DNA of 64,000 bases from Chitinophaga agri (GTDB lineage Bacteria; Bacteroidota; Bacteroidia; Chitinophagales; Chitinophagaceae), in NCBI RefSeq assembly GCF_010093065.1, contig NZ_CP048113.1:186001-250000 (forward strand), given 5' to 3'. The position numbers and the translations under genes are program-made. The notes under the pieces were generated by a model. The model was not told where the DNA came from, made no database searches, and worked only from the letters and a program-made list of their open reading frames with translations. Shown here in pieces: positions 1 to 11,190 of this stretch (its first letter is position 1; the number at the start of each line of letters is the position of its first letter).

Positions 1-660
1 TACGTAGCAATGTTCGATGAGGTGAACGAAGGTACTGCTATCTTCAAGGTAGCAGAAAATGCTGCTCAGGCACCCGCAGGTACTACCTTCGTCCATCTTG
101 ATCAGGATGGAGTGGCTGTGTCTTCCGACTTCTATCTGCGCCTCGTGAATGATGCAGGTAAAATGATCAAGGGACAGATCCCTTATCAGGCAACGCATCC
201 GACGCCACACGTGATCGGAGGCAGTGGTCCGCTGGCAAATGGTACGTATAAGATCATCAACCGTAACAGCAATCTGTCACTGGATGCACAGGGACAAGGC
301 ACGGTGAATGAAACAGCTATACAGCAGTGGGGTTATAGCGGTGGTGCTAATCAGCGTTGGACCATTACCAGTGTAGGTGGTGATCATTACAAGATCATTG
401 GCGTACAAAGCGGAAGATCGCTGGATATCAAAGGACAGTCGCTGCTGGATGGCGCTGCTTTACAGCTGTACGATTACAACGCCGGTGCTAATCAGGAGTG
501 GGTGATCTCTCCTTCGGCAGGAGGATATTATACTATCCAGAGCGCACAGAGTGGAAAGGTGCTGGAAGTACCAGCATTCTCTACGACCGCAGGTACCGCC
601 ATCGTACAGTACGGTGGTAATGGTGGTGTAAATCAGCAATGGACTATCGCCGCACCGTGA
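1..660 (+). CDS. C-terminal part of a GH71/GH99-like glycoside hydrolase with RICIN module (5' end outside window)
   Basis: The frame is open from base 1 and the stop is at 658-660, so only the last ~219 residues are seen. The first residues (VAMFDEVNEGTAIFK, then a short strand-rich tail) resemble the end of GH71/99-like hydrolases of Bacteroidota; this part is family recognition, not proof. From about residue 75 follows a RICIN-type beta-trefoil lectin module with three QxW-type repeats (QQWGY, NQRWTI, NQEWVI, NQQWTI). It would bind sugar polymers and anchor the enzyme to its substrate. The module is closely similar to the one at the end of the next gene, 32 bases downstream, so both enzymes probably act on the same extracellular glycan. 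The enzyme family call is less certain than the lectin call. Confidence 0.72.
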   Translation, partial: YVAMFDEVNEGTAIFKVAENAAQAPAGTTFVHLDQDGVAVSSDFYLRLVNDAGKMIKGQIPYQATHPTPHVIGGSGPLANGTYKIINRNSNLSLDAQGQGTVNETAIQQWGYSGGANQRWTITSVGGDHYKIIGVQSGRSLDIKGQSLLDGAALQLYDYNAGANQEWVISPSAGGYYTIQSAQSGKVLEVPAFSTTAGTAIVQYGGNGGVNQQWTIAAP

Positions 661-692
661 TATTTTCAGTCATTAAAGCAAACAGTACAATC

Positions 693-2207
693 ATGTTACG
701 CAAACTAAGCGGATTTATCATACTATTGCTTGCCTTTGTCTTCAGCGGATGTGCGAAGAAAGAGGATAGTGAAGCAATATTGACAATGAATGCAGATAAA
801 ATAGCGGCGTCCGTGCCGGCAGATGGTTATGGCAGTCTGAAAGATCAGAATATACAGTATTTCGGCCGCTGGGACTTCAGCGACAGTACTAAATACAATT
901 CCTGGTGGGGCGGTGCCTATATCCGCGTCAACTTCACCGGTACTACGGTAAAGATCAAAACAGGGAATATCAGTAACTTCTACGCCAGCATAGATGGTGG
1001 TCCGTGGATCTCTTACAAGCATACAGGCGGGGTGATCGATCTGACAGCGACACCACTCAGTAACGGAGCACATACATTGAGTGTGGCTCAGGGAAGTGAT
1101 TATGACTATCTGTTCTCTTTTGAGGGACTGCTACTCGACGAAGGTGCGGTGACCAGTAAACCTGCTGTATCGTCTTACCTGATAGAATATATCGGCGATT
1201 CTATTACGGCGGGTTACCTGGATGATCAGGCGAATGTCTCTGACTATGCCTGGATCTGTTCAGAAGCACTGCATACAGAGCATACGCAGATCGCGTATCC
1301 GGGTATTGCGCTGGTGAGTAGTCCGCGTCATGGCACTGCTATGGACAAACAGTATTTTAAACTGAAGACCCCGAATTATGCGACGTCCGTCAACTGGGAT
1401 TTCAGCCGTTATACACCACAGGCCATCGTATTGAACCTGGGTACCAATGACAGCGACTATGAAGACTCGGATAGTGTGTTCCAGGCGGTATATTTTCAAT
1501 TGCTCCAGGATATCCGTACCAGGTTCCCACAGGCGGAGATCTTTGTACTGCGGACCTTCCTGGGCATCCGTTCCCAGCCCACGGCGGCAGCGGTAGCCGC
1601 GCGTATTGTGGCGGGTGATAAGAAAGTTCATTACGTGAACACAGAAGGATGGATCGCCCAGAACACAACCGATTATCTGGCGGATAATCTTCATCCGAGT
1701 GAAGCGGGGCATATAAAAATTGCCGGCTTACTGCAGGCAGTGCTCGCGCCTTATGTAAATAACACGCAGCTAATACCCGATGGTACGTACAGTATCGTGA
1801 ACAGGAACAGCGGGCTGGTAATGGACGCTGCCGGACAGGGAACTGCCAGTGGTACCGCTATACAGCAATGGACTGACAATAACGGCATCAATCAGCGCTG
1901 GGTAGTGAAATACCTGGGTGACAACCGTTACCAGATCACCGGTCAGCAGAGTGGGAAGTCGCTGGATATGAAAGGGCAGTCCCTGCAGGACGGAGCAGAG
2001 CTGCAACTGTATGACTACAATGGCGGTGAGAACCAGCAATGGACACTGTCATCTGTAAACGGCGGGTATTATTACATCACCGGCGTACAGAGTGGCAAGG
2101 TGCTGGAAATTCCCGCACAGTCAACGGCTGCAGGTGCTGCTGTGAAGCAGTATACCAATAATGGCGGTGCCCACCAGCAATGGGAATTCAGGGTAATCAG
2201 GAATTAG
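693..2207 (+). CDS. SGNH/GDSL carbohydrate esterase lipoprotein (CE2-like) with C-terminal RICIN module
   Basis: The start at 693 is preferred over an in-frame ATG at 639 because it begins a clean lipoprotein signal ending in FVFSGC. An N-terminal beta-sandwich-like region (about residues 45-155) is followed by an SGNH hydrolase domain: GDSITAGY holds the nucleophile serine, NLGTND gives the block III Asn, and DNLHPSEAGH holds the catalytic Asp/His pair. This order is that of CE2-type acetyl esterases. Residues ~370-505 form a RICIN lectin module with QQW, NQRW, NQQW and HQQW repeats, near-duplicate of that in the upstream gene. Expected role is deacetylation of a polysaccharide at the cell surface or in the periplasm. 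The family is clear; the substrate is unknown. Confidence 0.85.
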   Translation: MLRKLSGFIILLLAFVFSGCAKKEDSEAILTMNADKIAASVPADGYGSLKDQNIQYFGRWDFSDSTKYNSWWGGAYIRVNFTGTTVKIKTGNISNFYASIDGGPWISYKHTGGVIDLTATPLSNGAHTLSVAQGSDYDYLFSFEGLLLDEGAVTSKPAVSSYLIEYIGDSITAGYLDDQANVSDYAWICSEALHTEHTQIAYPGIALVSSPRHGTAMDKQYFKLKTPNYATSVNWDFSRYTPQAIVLNLGTNDSDYEDSDSVFQAVYFQLLQDIRTRFPQAEIFVLRTFLGIRSQPTAAAVAARIVAGDKKVHYVNTEGWIAQNTTDYLADNLHPSEAGHIKIAGLLQAVLAPYVNNTQLIPDGTYSIVNRNSGLVMDAAGQGTASGTAIQQWTDNNGINQRWVVKYLGDNRYQITGQQSGKSLDMKGQSLQDGAELQLYDYNGGENQQWTLSSVNGGYYYITGVQSGKVLEIPAQSTAAGAAVKQYTNNGGAHQQWEFRVIRN

Positions 2208-2256
2208 GCATTCGTCGCCAGCAGGCGTCAGGGCCAAATGACTAAATGTATATAGT

Positions 2257-2284
2257 AATGGGCGCTTCAGATGAGGCGCCCATT
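2257..2284. terminator. Hairpin between convergent genes
   Basis: Nine-base perfect arms (AATGGGCGC / GCGCCCATT) enclose a 10-base loop. It sits 50 bases after the esterase stop and 76 bases before the 3' end of the convergent hydrolase. The T-tract is weak, so termination is likely but not certain. Confidence 0.6.
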
Positions 2285-2330
2285 CAATTTAAGACTTACT
2301 AAAATAGGCTGTTATCTTTTGCAGCACTGT

Positions 2331-2355
2331 TCTAATTGCGTATTCCCGATTCCTG
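2331..2355 (+). repeat. Dispersed AT-rich intergenic repeat (ATTCC-type copy)
   Basis: Contains GTATTCCCGATTCCTG. This is one of several intergenic copies of a degenerate AATTCCTGATTCCTAATT-like repeat in this window (others at 3368, 11995, 23730, 23853 and 59999). Confidence 0.45.
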
Positions 2356-2359
2356 TTTT

Positions 2360-3052
2360 CTACCGATTCTCCGCTGCAGCAACAATGACTTTCACTACAC
2401 TTTCGGGATCGTTCATAAAAAAGGTGTGTCCACCGGTAACTTCTGTGACGCTTGCTTTTGCACGGTCATACATTTTATGTTCCAGTACGGGATTGACGGT
2501 ACCGTCATCCGTAGGTAGTATGGCGTAGGTTGGCTTGGTCTTCCAGGCGGCCACACTTACTTTGTCAGTGAAGGCAGTAACGGTTAGCGGTATCTGTGAA
2601 TCGTACATGAAATCGGATTTGGCGGCAGATTGACCAGTAGCGAATGTTGCATTGAATTTCTCTTTATCCAGGTATACGAGACCTTTTGCATCCGGCGGGA
2701 GGATCCCATTCACATCCAGTATCGGTGCAGATTGTACGAGGTCCAGCGTTGACTCTCCTGCATCCGGAGCAAAAGCAGCCACATATACCAGACTTTTTAC
2801 CTTTTCATGTGTACCAGCCTGCGTAATCACGGTACCGCCCCAGGAATGCCCTACCAGCACCACAGGGCCTTCCTGCCTGTCAAGCGCTGCATTGGTAGCA
2901 TTCAGATCTGCCTCAAGGGTAGAGGTGGGATTCTGCACTAACGTGACATTGAATCCTTTCTTTTTTAGCAAATGATAGGCTGGTTCCCATCCGGAAGCGT
3001 CAGCGAATGCGCCATGCACAATAACGATGTTTTTAACCGAATCCTGTCCCAT
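2360..3052 (-). CDS. Alpha/beta hydrolase
   Basis: A 230-residue cytosolic alpha/beta hydrolase without signal peptide. It starts with the strand and oxyanion motif IVIVHGAFADASGW, has the nucleophile elbow GHSWGG (Ser near residue 91) and a C-terminal GGHTFF that supplies the catalytic His; the acid is probably in the TDDGTVNP stretch. Length and motifs fit the small 'alpha/beta fold hydrolase' family that also includes haloperoxidase-like and esterase members. The substrate cannot be read from the sequence. It stands alone on the minus strand, convergent with the esterase, and divergent from the GAF regulator at 3415 across ~360 bases. Confidence 0.85.
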   Translation of the reverse strand: MGQDSVKNIVIVHGAFADASGWEPAYHLLKKKGFNVTLVQNPTSTLEADLNATNAALDRQEGPVVLVGHSWGGTVITQAGTHEKVKSLVYVAAFAPDAGESTLDLVQSAPILDVNGILPPDAKGLVYLDKEKFNATFATGQSAAKSDFMYDSQIPLTVTAFTDKVSVAAWKTKPTYAILPTDDGTVNPVLEHKMYDRAKASVTEVTGGHTFFMNDPESVVKVIVAAAENR

Positions 3053-3414
3053 GTTTGTAATTTTTTATTGTTTTGAAGTGGGTGAACAGTATTGTTACAG
3101 CCAAACGATGTGCCCTGGTGCGTCTGGTTGTTAATCAATGCATTATGTAAGAACTCGCATCAATTTTTTTACGGTATTTCGTAGATTTATTTATCTTAAT
3201 AATGCGGATAACACAAATCGCCAATTTTACAGGATGTCCTATTTTCTGAGTAAGTTTGCCGGGAACAGGGATAATTAGTAATTAACCATTAGTGAAAGGA
3301 TGGAAGGCGGCTGCGGGGTGTTGAATAGCCTGACATTGCTGTCATAAGGCTCACCAATGCCTGCTGCGTAATTCCTGATTCCTAATGCTTCCTTGTGTGG
3401 ACAGTGAACTAAAT
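3053..3414. other. Gene-free stretch between divergent genes
   Basis: About 360 AT-rich bases shared by the hydrolase (leftward) and the GAF regulator (rightward). I see no ORF of note, no convincing TAnnTTTG promoter and no clear -24/-12 element. One copy of the dispersed ATTCC repeat lies at 3368-3386. Confidence 0.5.
3368..3386 (+). repeat. Dispersed AT-rich intergenic repeat
   Basis: Reads GTAATTCCTGATTCCTAAT. It overlaps an in-frame ATG at 3385, which argues that this ATG is not the start of the following gene. Confidence 0.5.
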
Positions 3415-5055
3415 ATGTCGTCTATGGAGATGTTTTCGGCGCAATTAGAAAAGAAAGAAAAAGAACAGTCAATATTACTCGAACTGAGTACACGGATCGC
3501 CGCTGCCAGGCACCGTGAGGATTTATGGCATGTAATTACAGACCAGTTGCTGGAATTATTTAACAGCAGGTATTACACTATCTGCCTGTTGAACGAAGAT
3601 GGTGAATCTCATACCCCCTTCCTGCATAGCCAGGCTTCATCTATCAATTGCCGGACGGGTGAGACACCGATCATTGCCGACCTGCACCCCTATAATGACG
3701 GGGTTTTTGACGTGGCGATGGCTGCCGAAGGCCCGGTAGTATTTGAACTGCAGAAGGTGATGAGGGGGAATAAAGTGCCACCTTATGTATACCGGTGGTT
3801 CAACGTCGGCGTAGCGGAGATGCTGGCCGTGAAGATCTGTAATGGTAGTCAGCCGAAAGGCCTGCTGTACATTTTTTCAGAGAGCAGGAACGCGTTTGCG
3901 CATACAGATGACCGCTTCACCCAGGCGATCGCAGATCTGCTGGGGATAGGCATCAGCAATATACTGGCGAATGAGACGATCGAGCGTCAGTTGGTAGAGA
4001 TAGACAAATTCAAGACCCGGCTGGAAGACGAGAACCGTTATCTGCAGGAGCAGGAGGGCGTACAGCGTACGTTTGCAGATATCATCGGTACCTCCGATGA
4101 GATGAAGAAGCGGGTAGCCATATTGTCAAGGGTTGCGCCATCCGAATCTACCGTATTGTTACTGGGGGAGACAGGTACAGGTAAGGAGGTGTTTGCGAGG
4201 GCTGTGCATGCGGCTTCTCCCCGTAAGGATCATCTGATGATCAAGGTGAACTGTGCGGCATTACCACCCAACCTGATCGAGAGTGAGTTATTTGGTCATG
4301 AGAAAGGGGCGTTTACAGGCGCTATGCAGCGCAGGATAGGCAAGTTTGAGCTGGCGGACAATAGTACGCTGTTCCTTGACGAGATCGGGGAGTTACCGCT
4401 GGAATTTCAGTCTAAGTTACTGCGGGTGTTGCAGGAAAAGGAAATAGAGCGCATCGGCGGCAAGGGAACGATCAAAGTGAACGTGCGCATCGTGGCTGCT
4501 ACCAATCGTAACCTGGAGGAAGAGGTGCGGGCCGGCCGGTTCAGGAGTGACCTGTATTACCGGTTGCATGTATTTCCAATCGCTATTCCTGCATTGCGTA
4601 ACAGAAAAGAAGATATACCGGCACTGGCCAATTATTTCCTGCGGCGTTTTGCGGACAAGAGCCGGAAGGAAGTACCGACAATCGCTGCGAAAGCAATGGA
4701 AAGTCTGATGCACTACGACTGGCCGGGTAATGTCCGTGAGCTGGAGCACCTGATGGAGCGGACATTGCTGCTGAGCACTACCAGAACAATCACTAAGATA
4801 GACCTGCCGGGAGGCGTTGTCACGCCCTCAAAAGAGGGTGATCAGACGATCGTCCTGCCACTGGCGATAATGGAAAAAGAGTATATACTGAAAGTACTGA
4901 AGTTGTGTAATGGCAGAATTGCCGGGCCTAACGGAGCCGCGGCAAAACTGAAATTACCTTCTACTACCCTGAACTCCCGGATGAAGAAACTGGGAATCAG
5001 GAAAGCGCATTATATCAATGAGGAGACCGCCGGGGATGAGCAGGTTACCCTTTAA
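3415..5055 (+). CDS. Sigma-54-dependent transcriptional activator with N-terminal GAF domain
   Basis: Bacterial enhancer-binding protein. A GAF-like sensor (about residues 15-185) leads through a coiled linker to an AAA+ sigma-54 interaction domain with Walker A GETGTGKE, the sigma-54 contact loop GAFTGA and Walker B LFLDEIGE. The C-terminus is a Fis-type helix-turn-helix ending in SRMKKLGI. The start at 3415 (MSSMEMF) is chosen over 3385, which lies in an intergenic repeat; 3424 is also possible. It opens promoters with sigma-54 on an unknown small-molecule signal. It converges on the response regulator at 5045-6418, overlapping it by 11 bases at the stops. The two share the AAA+ and Fis parts and are probably paralogues. 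Confidence 0.9.
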   Translation: MSSMEMFSAQLEKKEKEQSILLELSTRIAAARHREDLWHVITDQLLELFNSRYYTICLLNEDGESHTPFLHSQASSINCRTGETPIIADLHPYNDGVFDVAMAAEGPVVFELQKVMRGNKVPPYVYRWFNVGVAEMLAVKICNGSQPKGLLYIFSESRNAFAHTDDRFTQAIADLLGIGISNILANETIERQLVEIDKFKTRLEDENRYLQEQEGVQRTFADIIGTSDEMKKRVAILSRVAPSESTVLLLGETGTGKEVFARAVHAASPRKDHLMIKVNCAALPPNLIESELFGHEKGAFTGAMQRRIGKFELADNSTLFLDEIGELPLEFQSKLLRVLQEKEIERIGGKGTIKVNVRIVAATNRNLEEEVRAGRFRSDLYYRLHVFPIAIPALRNRKEDIPALANYFLRRFADKSRKEVPTIAAKAMESLMHYDWPGNVRELEHLMERTLLLSTTRTITKIDLPGGVVTPSKEGDQTIVLPLAIMEKEYILKVLKLCNGRIAGPNGAAAKLKLPSTTLNSRMKKLGIRKAHYINEETAGDEQVTL

Positions 5056-6418
5056 AAGTCTGTTTGATACCCAGCTTTTTCATGCGGGAATACAGGGTTT
5101 GTGCCGGCATGCCGAGTAGTTCTGCGGCGCCACCGGTACCAGATACTTTTCCGTTGCCGGCTTTCAGGGCATTGATAATATGCTCCCTTTCTACTTCTTC
5201 CATCGTTTTTAATTTGCCGGAAGAAGCGGGACTGTTATCCCGCAACATACTGGTGGGTATATCGATCCTTTCAATGCTGCTGCCGGTGGAAAGTAATACA
5301 TGCCGTTCCACAATATGTTCCAGTTCCCTGATATTGCCCGGCCAGTCATACGCCATCAGTTCCTGCATGGCATTTTCACTGAAGCCTGTAATAGAGACGC
5401 CATTCTTTTCGGCATATTTTCTGAGGAAATGGTAGGCCAGTGCATGGATATCTTCTTTCCTGGCCCTGAGTGGAGGAAGTTCCATTGGAAAGATGCTCAG
5501 GCGGTAGTACAGGTCTAAACGGAAGCGACCTTCGGCGACTTCTTTTTCCAGCTGACGGTTAGTTGCCGCAATCACACGTACATCCACTTTTACCGGGTTC
5601 TCACCACCTACACGTTCAATCTCTTTTTCCTGCAGGACCCTTAACAGCTTCACCTGTGCATCGGGAGGCATTTCACCTATCTCATCGAGGAAGATAGTGC
5701 CTTTATCGGCCTGTTCGAACCGGCCGGTACGCTTTTGCGTAGCACCGGTAAAGGCACCTTTCTCATGGCCGAATAACTCGGTTTCGATCAGTGAGAGGGG
5801 CAGGGCTGCGCAGTTGACAACCACCATCGGTCGGTTGCTGCGGGTGGACAGCTTATGGATACACTGGGCGACAAGTTCTTTACCGGTACCGCTTTCACCG
5901 TTGATCAGTACAGATGTATCAGAAGGAGCGACGATCTTGATCTGTTCAATCAGGTCTTTTGTACGCGGACTGGTGCCAATAATACTATCGAGACAGTTGG
6001 CATCTGCTTTTACAGCGGCTTCCCGCTGGAGGCGTACGTTTTCCGTCTGATGTTTGTACCGGGCAATGTCCAGCATGACGAAGAGGTCTTTCTCCCGGAA
6101 AGGTTTCACGAGGAATCCATAGGGTTGCGTTTGTTTGGCCGCTTCGAGGGTACGGTGGTTGGTATTGGCTGAAATGTAAAGGAAAGGGATCTTTTTCACC
6201 ATCAGCTCTTTAGCCAGATCTATACCGGAGTAATCACCTTTCAGGATGATATCCAGTAAGATCCAGTCCGGGTTATGTTTTTCGATCAGTGCGCGTGCCT
6301 GTATGACCGACGATGCAATGCCACAGATCTGGTATCCGGCTTTTTGCAGCATCAGACGGAGGTCGTTCGCTACGATAAATTCATCTTCAACAATCAGTAT
6401 ATTTCCTTTACTACTCAT
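5045..6418 (-). CDS. Sigma-54-dependent response regulator (NtrC family)
   Basis: A receiver domain (about 1-125) with acidic pair E11/D12, phospho-acceptor D56 in WILLDII and the conserved Lys in LVKPF; then an AAA+ domain with [14 protein letters not shown] and IFLDEIGE; then a Fis-type HTH ([13 protein letters not shown]). All key residues are present. Its ATG shares one base with the stop of the upstream histidine kinase (TGATG arrangement), so the kinase at 6418-8658 is almost surely its partner and the two are translationally coupled. It would activate sigma-54 promoters after phosphorylation. No target promoter was recognised in the window. Confidence 0.92.
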   Translation of the reverse strand: MSSKGNILIVEDEFIVANDLRLMLQKAGYQICGIASSVIQARALIEKHNPDWILLDIILKGDYSGIDLAKELMVKKIPFLYISANTNHRTLEAAKQTQPYGFLVKPFREKDLFVMLDIARYKHQTENVRLQREAAVKADANCLDSIIGTSPRTKDLIEQIKIVAPSDTSVLINGESGTGKELVAQCIHKLSTRSNRPMVVVNCAALPLSLIETELFGHEKGAFTGATQKRTGRFEQADKGTIFLDEIGEMPPDAQVKLLRVLQEKEIERVGGENPVKVDVRVIAATNRQLEKEVAEGRFRLDLYYRLSIFPMELPPLRARKEDIHALAYHFLRKYAEKNGVSITGFSENAMQELMAYDWPGNIRELEHIVERHVLLSTGSSIERIDIPTSMLRDNSPASSGKLKTMEEVEREHIINALKAGNGKVSGTGGAAELLGMPAQTLYSRMKKLGIKQTFKG

Positions 6419-8658
6419 CAGATTAATAAGTCTGTTTTTTCATTCGATATAAATTCCTTGCAGCTGAAGGTTACGTTGACCGCCACACCAGGTCGGTTGT
6501 CTGTCAGTTCAAAACTACCATCCAGCTGATGGCTGAGCCCTGCCATCAGGCTCATACCCAGGGACGCTGTTTCGAGGATGTCTTTTCCCTCTGGCAGTCC
6601 CACACCATTGTCACTCACCGTCAGTATACAACATTCCGGCGATACCGCTTTAAAGCAGATATGGATGCTGCCGCTCTTACCATCCGGGAATGCGTATTTC
6701 AGCGCATTGCTGACAGCCTCGTTCAGGATCAGTCCCAGTGGAACGGCTTCGACCACATCCAGCTGTATATCATCACAGTCCAGCTGGAAGTGGATACGCT
6801 GATCAGCTTCCAGGCTATCCCTGATATAACTGATCATCTCGGGGATGTACCAGTGCATGTCTATCTTGCCGAGGTTCTCCGTCTGATACAGTCGCTGGTG
6901 AATGAGCGACATAGAGTACATGCGCTGCTGGCTGTTACGGATAGCAGCCAGTGCATCTTTATTATGGAGGTACTGTGACTGCGTATTGAGCAGGCTGATG
7001 ATGATCTGCAGGTTGTTTTTTACCCGGTGATGTATTTCCTTCAGCAGCCATTCTTTTTCATCGAGGAGGCTTCTCAGTGTTTCGTTCCTTGTATTAATCT
7101 CCGCCTGCTGATGTTCCAGCCTGACGTTCGTCCGCTTGTTATACTGGTAACGGTTGTAGACCAGTATCAGGAAGACGATCAGTATGACCACGCCACCAAT
7201 GATCACATACCGGACGATAATTTCTTTTTCCAGGGAGGCGGCCTGTAACTGGCTTTTCTGCGTCAGTAACCGGATGTCTTTATCTTTTTCTTCCGTTTCA
7301 AACTGTAGTTGCAGCTGGCCTAGCTGCCTGGCCTGGGCCAGACTGGTCAGCGAGTCGGACAGGTCCTTGTATCGCTGGAAATGACCGATAGCGGAAGGGA
7401 GTTTACCGAGGGCGGAGTCGGTTTTGAACAGTAATTTTTCAAGCGTGGCATTTGTTGCCATGAATGAAAGATGCTTCTCCGAAAGGCTGGTCAGGTAGAC
7501 AGCTGCTTCCCGGAAACGGCCGGTTTCCACCAGGTACAAAGATATGTTAGCAGATAATATGGTCCGCTCAAATTCATTGACCTTGTCCTCTTTATAGATG
7601 CGCAGTATTTTTTCGTAATAGGGGGTGGCTTTCTGATAATCGCGCATGGCGATATAGAGTCGCAGATACTGGCTCAGGAGGTAGCTATGGTCATTGATAT
7701 CGGTGATCGGGCGGGTGCGGGTAGCCGCATTCAGGCTGTCCAGGCTTTCTTTATAATGCTTTGTTTTGGTCAGCAGTTCGGCGATGTTGATCTGGTAGTT
7801 CTGGATAGCCAGGGTATCTTTCAGCTGGTAGGCGAGGTTCAGTGCTTTCTGATAGAACTCCATTGCCTGCCGGTGATAGTTAATGCTGTAGTAGGTCATG
7901 GCCAGACGATGATACACTCTGGACATCAGCAGGCCGGAATCTTTCAGGGCTTCACCTGTTTTCACGGCCAGCATGTTATAACGGAGTCCTTCTACGAAGT
8001 TATTCTGGCCGTTATAGACTGAGCCGATGAGGGCATATACTCCCTGAAGATTTTTCGACCCGGCTGCCTGATATAGGGATAGGGATTGGTGCAGCCGTAA
8101 CAGGGATGTAGGATAATCTTTTTTAACCTGATAGAGGTCGCCGATCAGTTCGAGGAGCGCTGCTTCTCTGACTTTGTCGCCCAGTTGGTGATAAATGCGG
8201 GCTCCGTTCTCATATTGCTTAATCTTTTCGGGCAGGTCGGTTTCGTTGTTGCTGTAGCAGCCACCGAGTTCGATATAGGCATTTGCCAGTTGTTTTGCTG
8301 TACCGTACTGGCGGAGGATGGCTACGGCTTCTTTCGCATAGGCCATGGCCTCATTACCACGGCCGCTGTGGCGCATGGCTGCGCTTATGAGTTGTTTGCT
8401 GAGCCCTGTTCCCTGTTCAAATTGAATGCGTTTACTGGTGGTGGCTATATCAAGGGCGATGCTGACAGCACTGTCCCAGTCGGCGGAAGTTGTATGGGGC
8501 TTGTTCAGGATGTCTTCACCTTGCTGCCATAGAGTAAGTACGGAAGAGATGGCGGCGGACCGCTCATCGTCTCCGGCATACCGGCTGTTGGCATAGTCTG
8601 TCCGGGAAAATCCAAGGAACAGGCATAAGATGAAAAATATAAGGCGGACACCGCTCAT
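6418..8658 (-). CDS. TPR sensor histidine kinase, HisKA_2 type
   Basis: Signal peptide, about ten TPR-like helices (residues ~55-440), a coiled coil, one membrane segment ([20 protein letters not shown]), then a second coiled coil and a HisKA_2 dimerisation domain with the phospho-His in HHRVKNNLQ. The HATPase_c domain has [12 protein letters not shown] (N box), DNGVGLP (G1) and SLGMSLM (G2). The start at 8658 (MSGVRLIFF) is preferred to 8706 because the paralogue at 8852-11089 starts at the equivalent place and both have an AAACAGCATG-like context. The periplasmic TPR part probably senses a protein or peptide. It is coupled to the NtrC-like regulator downstream. Confidence 0.9.
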   Translation of the reverse strand: MSGVRLIFFILCLFLGFSRTDYANSRYAGDDERSAAISSVLTLWQQGEDILNKPHTTSADWDSAVSIALDIATTSKRIQFEQGTGLSKQLISAAMRHSGRGNEAMAYAKEAVAILRQYGTAKQLANAYIELGGCYSNNETDLPEKIKQYENGARIYHQLGDKVREAALLELIGDLYQVKKDYPTSLLRLHQSLSLYQAAGSKNLQGVYALIGSVYNGQNNFVEGLRYNMLAVKTGEALKDSGLLMSRVYHRLAMTYYSINYHRQAMEFYQKALNLAYQLKDTLAIQNYQINIAELLTKTKHYKESLDSLNAATRTRPITDINDHSYLLSQYLRLYIAMRDYQKATPYYEKILRIYKEDKVNEFERTILSANISLYLVETGRFREAAVYLTSLSEKHLSFMATNATLEKLLFKTDSALGKLPSAIGHFQRYKDLSDSLTSLAQARQLGQLQLQFETEEKDKDIRLLTQKSQLQAASLEKEIIVRYVIIGGVVILIVFLILVYNRYQYNKRTNVRLEHQQAEINTRNETLRSLLDEKEWLLKEIHHRVKNNLQIIISLLNTQSQYLHNKDALAAIRNSQQRMYSMSLIHQRLYQTENLGKIDMHWYIPEMISYIRDSLEADQRIHFQLDCDDIQLDVVEAVPLGLILNEAVSNALKYAFPDGKSGSIHICFKAVSPECCILTVSDNGVGLPEGKDILETASLGMSLMAGLSHQLDGSFELTDNRPGVAVNVTFSCKEFISNEKTDLLI

Positions 8659-8851
8659 GCTGTTTAAATCGATTTGGTCAGTGTTTCTGAGAATCAGCGA
8701 GGTCATGTAGTTGACAAGATCGGTGCCAATTCATTATTGATTGATAATCAGCTGGATGGTGTAAGTGGAGGAAGTGAGTTTATGACGATATATCGTGCTT
8801 TTATGTAGATCGTCAGAAAGAAGGCCTGCTTTTTATGAAGCCTGGCGAAAG

Positions 8852-11089
8852 TCAGGCAAATGTAGGGATTCTCTCTGTTGATGCAAAGTTCTGGTAACGG
8901 AATGACATGGATATACATACACCGGGATGATTGCCGGTTAATGTAAATGCTCCGTCCAGCTGTGCGCTGAGTCCATACATGAGGCTCATACCCAGTGACT
9001 CGGTCGCCAGGATATCCTTATCGGCTGGTATACCGACACCGTTATCACAGATGATGAGCTCACAGCAGCCCTCTTCTATTTCGGTGAGACTGATCCCGAT
9101 CTTTCCCTTTCGGCCGTCCGGGAAGGCGTATTTAATGGCGTTGCTGACCGCTTCGTTGAGAATAAGGCCTACAGGAACTGCCTGTACTACATCCAGTTCT
9201 ATGGGGTCGCAGGCTACCTTAAAACTGATCCGGTTCTCAGTTTCGAAACTGTCTTTCATATAGCCGATCATTTCCGGGATGTACCAGTGCATATCGATCT
9301 TACCCAGGTTGTCAGTCTGGTACAGCCGCTGATGGATGAGCGACATGGAGTACATACGTTGCTGGCTGTTACGGATAGCTGTCAGTGCATCCTTGTTATT
9401 GAGGTATTGCGACTGTGTATTGAGCAGGCTGATAATGATCTGCAGGTTATTTTTAACACGGTGGTGTATTTCCCTGAGCAGCCATTCTTTTTCATCCAGT
9501 AGTCCTTTCAGTGTATCGTTCTGCGCATTGATCTCGTTCTGCTGTTTTTCCAGCTGTATGTTGGTCAGCTTTTTATTGCGGTAGCGGTTGTAGATCAGTG
9601 CCAGGAAGATGATCAGGATGATCACACTGGCGATGATCACGTAGCGGAACACTCTTTCCTTTTGCAGGGAGGCTTGCTGGAGCTGGTTTTTCTGAACCAG
9701 CAGCTTGATATCTTTATCTTTTTGTTCTGTTTCGAATTGCAGCTGCATCTGGCCCAGTTGTTTAGATTGTGCCAGGTTACTGGCGGAGTCGGACAACTGC
9801 TTATATAGCACCATGTTCTTAATAGCGCTGGACAGGTTCCCAAGGGCGGAGTCAGTTTTATACCTGAGCATCACCATATTGGCATACCTGCGTACGGCGG
9901 ATGGGTAGGTAGGGTGCATTTTCATGAAGGCATCCAGGTATGGTTTTGCAGCCGTATAATTATTCATTTTTACCAGGTAGGAAGATATGGTCAGGCGTAA
10001 TTCCTGTTTCATCCGTTCATCAACCTGGTCATATATCTTCAGCAGTTTATTGTAACACTTTTCCGCGTTTGCGTAATCCTTCATGCTTAAATAAAGCGGG
10101 ATGTACCGCATCATGAAAAAGCCCTGGTCATACACATCTGTTACCGGAGGATTGTTATAGGCTGCATTAAAACTGTCAAGGGCCTGCTGATTATGGTTTG
10201 TTTTGGCGAGCAGTTCGGCGATATTGAACTGAAAATTCTGTACACCATAAGCATCATTGTTCACGCGGGAGATATGCATTCCTTTCTGATAATACTCCAT
10301 CGCCGGTTTGAAGTATTCGATGGTGTAATAGGCCATTGCCAGTCTATTATAGATGGATGCCATCAATAAGCTCGAATCACCCAGTTCTTCTCCGGTTTTT
10401 ACTGCCAGCAGGTTATAGCGCAGTGCATCGATGTAGTTGCTCATTTCACTATAGACGTTGCCGAGTAATGCATATACCCCCTGCAGTTTTTTATAGCCCA
10501 GGGACTTGTATAACGCAAGTGCTTCATGGAGATTGGACAAAGAATTAGTATAGTCCTGTTTTACAAGGTAAATATCACCCAGTACTTCGAGGAGTGTGGC
10601 CTCTTTCATCTTGTCTCCCAGCCGGTGATAGATACCGATGCCCTGTTTGTACAGAGCGACTTTTGCCGGAATATCTTTATTGTCGTTGCTGTAACTGCCG
10701 CCAAGTTCTATAATGGCGTCTGCCTTTTCCCGTAAAGCTCCCAGGCGGTCAAAGATGTCAACTGCTTCCTGTGCGTAAGAGCGGCCTTTTTCCCGCTGTC
10801 CGCCGTGTGCAAGTGCCCGGGACATCATTATTTTGCTTAATCCGAGTCCGAAGTCTGATCTTAGCTGCAGACTGAGGGCTTCCATTCGTCGCGAGATACT
10901 GATAGCGCTATCAATATCTTTTTGGGCGGTTCCCGGTTTCTGCAGATAGTCATCGGCTCTGTGCATCAGCTGTCTGATAGCTGTGGTATCGTTTTTCGCT
11001 GAGGCGAATGACCGTGCGTGACTGTATGTACTGCCACAAATGAAGCAGAATATACATATGATATGAATAAAGTAGCGACTACCGCCCAT
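8852..11089 (-). CDS. TPR sensor histidine kinase, HisKA_2 type (paralogue of the next gene)
   Basis: Same layout as the kinase at 6418-8658: signal peptide ([18 protein letters not shown]), TPR array, membrane helix ([20 protein letters not shown]), HHRVKNNLQ phospho-His motif and HATPase_c with [12 protein letters not shown] and DNGVGIP. The kinase halves are almost identical (long shared stretches around the His box), while the TPR sensor halves have drifted more. This suggests tandem duplication with new signal specificity. There is no regulator of its own between it and the next kinase, ~190 bases downstream. It could feed the same NtrC-like regulator or an unlinked one. Confidence 0.9.
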   Translation of the reverse strand: MGGSRYFIHIICIFCFICGSTYSHARSFASAKNDTTAIRQLMHRADDYLQKPGTAQKDIDSAISISRRMEALSLQLRSDFGLGLSKIMMSRALAHGGQREKGRSYAQEAVDIFDRLGALREKADAIIELGGSYSNDNKDIPAKVALYKQGIGIYHRLGDKMKEATLLEVLGDIYLVKQDYTNSLSNLHEALALYKSLGYKKLQGVYALLGNVYSEMSNYIDALRYNLLAVKTGEELGDSSLLMASIYNRLAMAYYTIEYFKPAMEYYQKGMHISRVNNDAYGVQNFQFNIAELLAKTNHNQQALDSFNAAYNNPPVTDVYDQGFFMMRYIPLYLSMKDYANAEKCYNKLLKIYDQVDERMKQELRLTISSYLVKMNNYTAAKPYLDAFMKMHPTYPSAVRRYANMVMLRYKTDSALGNLSSAIKNMVLYKQLSDSASNLAQSKQLGQMQLQFETEQKDKDIKLLVQKNQLQQASLQKERVFRYVIIASVIILIIFLALIYNRYRNKKLTNIQLEKQQNEINAQNDTLKGLLDEKEWLLREIHHRVKNNLQIIISLLNTQSQYLNNKDALTAIRNSQQRMYSMSLIHQRLYQTDNLGKIDMHWYIPEMIGYMKDSFETENRISFKVACDPIELDVVQAVPVGLILNEAVSNAIKYAFPDGRKGKIGISLTEIEEGCCELIICDNGVGIPADKDILATESLGMSLMYGLSAQLDGAFTLTGNHPGVCISMSFRYQNFASTERIPTFA

Positions 11090-11190
11090 GCTGGTTTAGA
11101 AATTTTTGTTCACCGTCGTCCATTGCGCTCTAAAGTGGAGGACTGATACGGAAGCGGGCGGAAAGATACCAAAAGAAGGCCGATTTTTTA

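Noticed and set aside
639..692. Longer N-terminus of the SGNH esterase overlapping the upstream gene
   Set aside because: It would put 18 residues before a clean lipoprotein signal peptide.
3053..3414. Sigma-54 (-24/-12) promoter for the neighbouring enhancer-binding proteins
   Set aside because: No TGGCAC-N5-TTGC match was found in this region or upstream of nearby genes.
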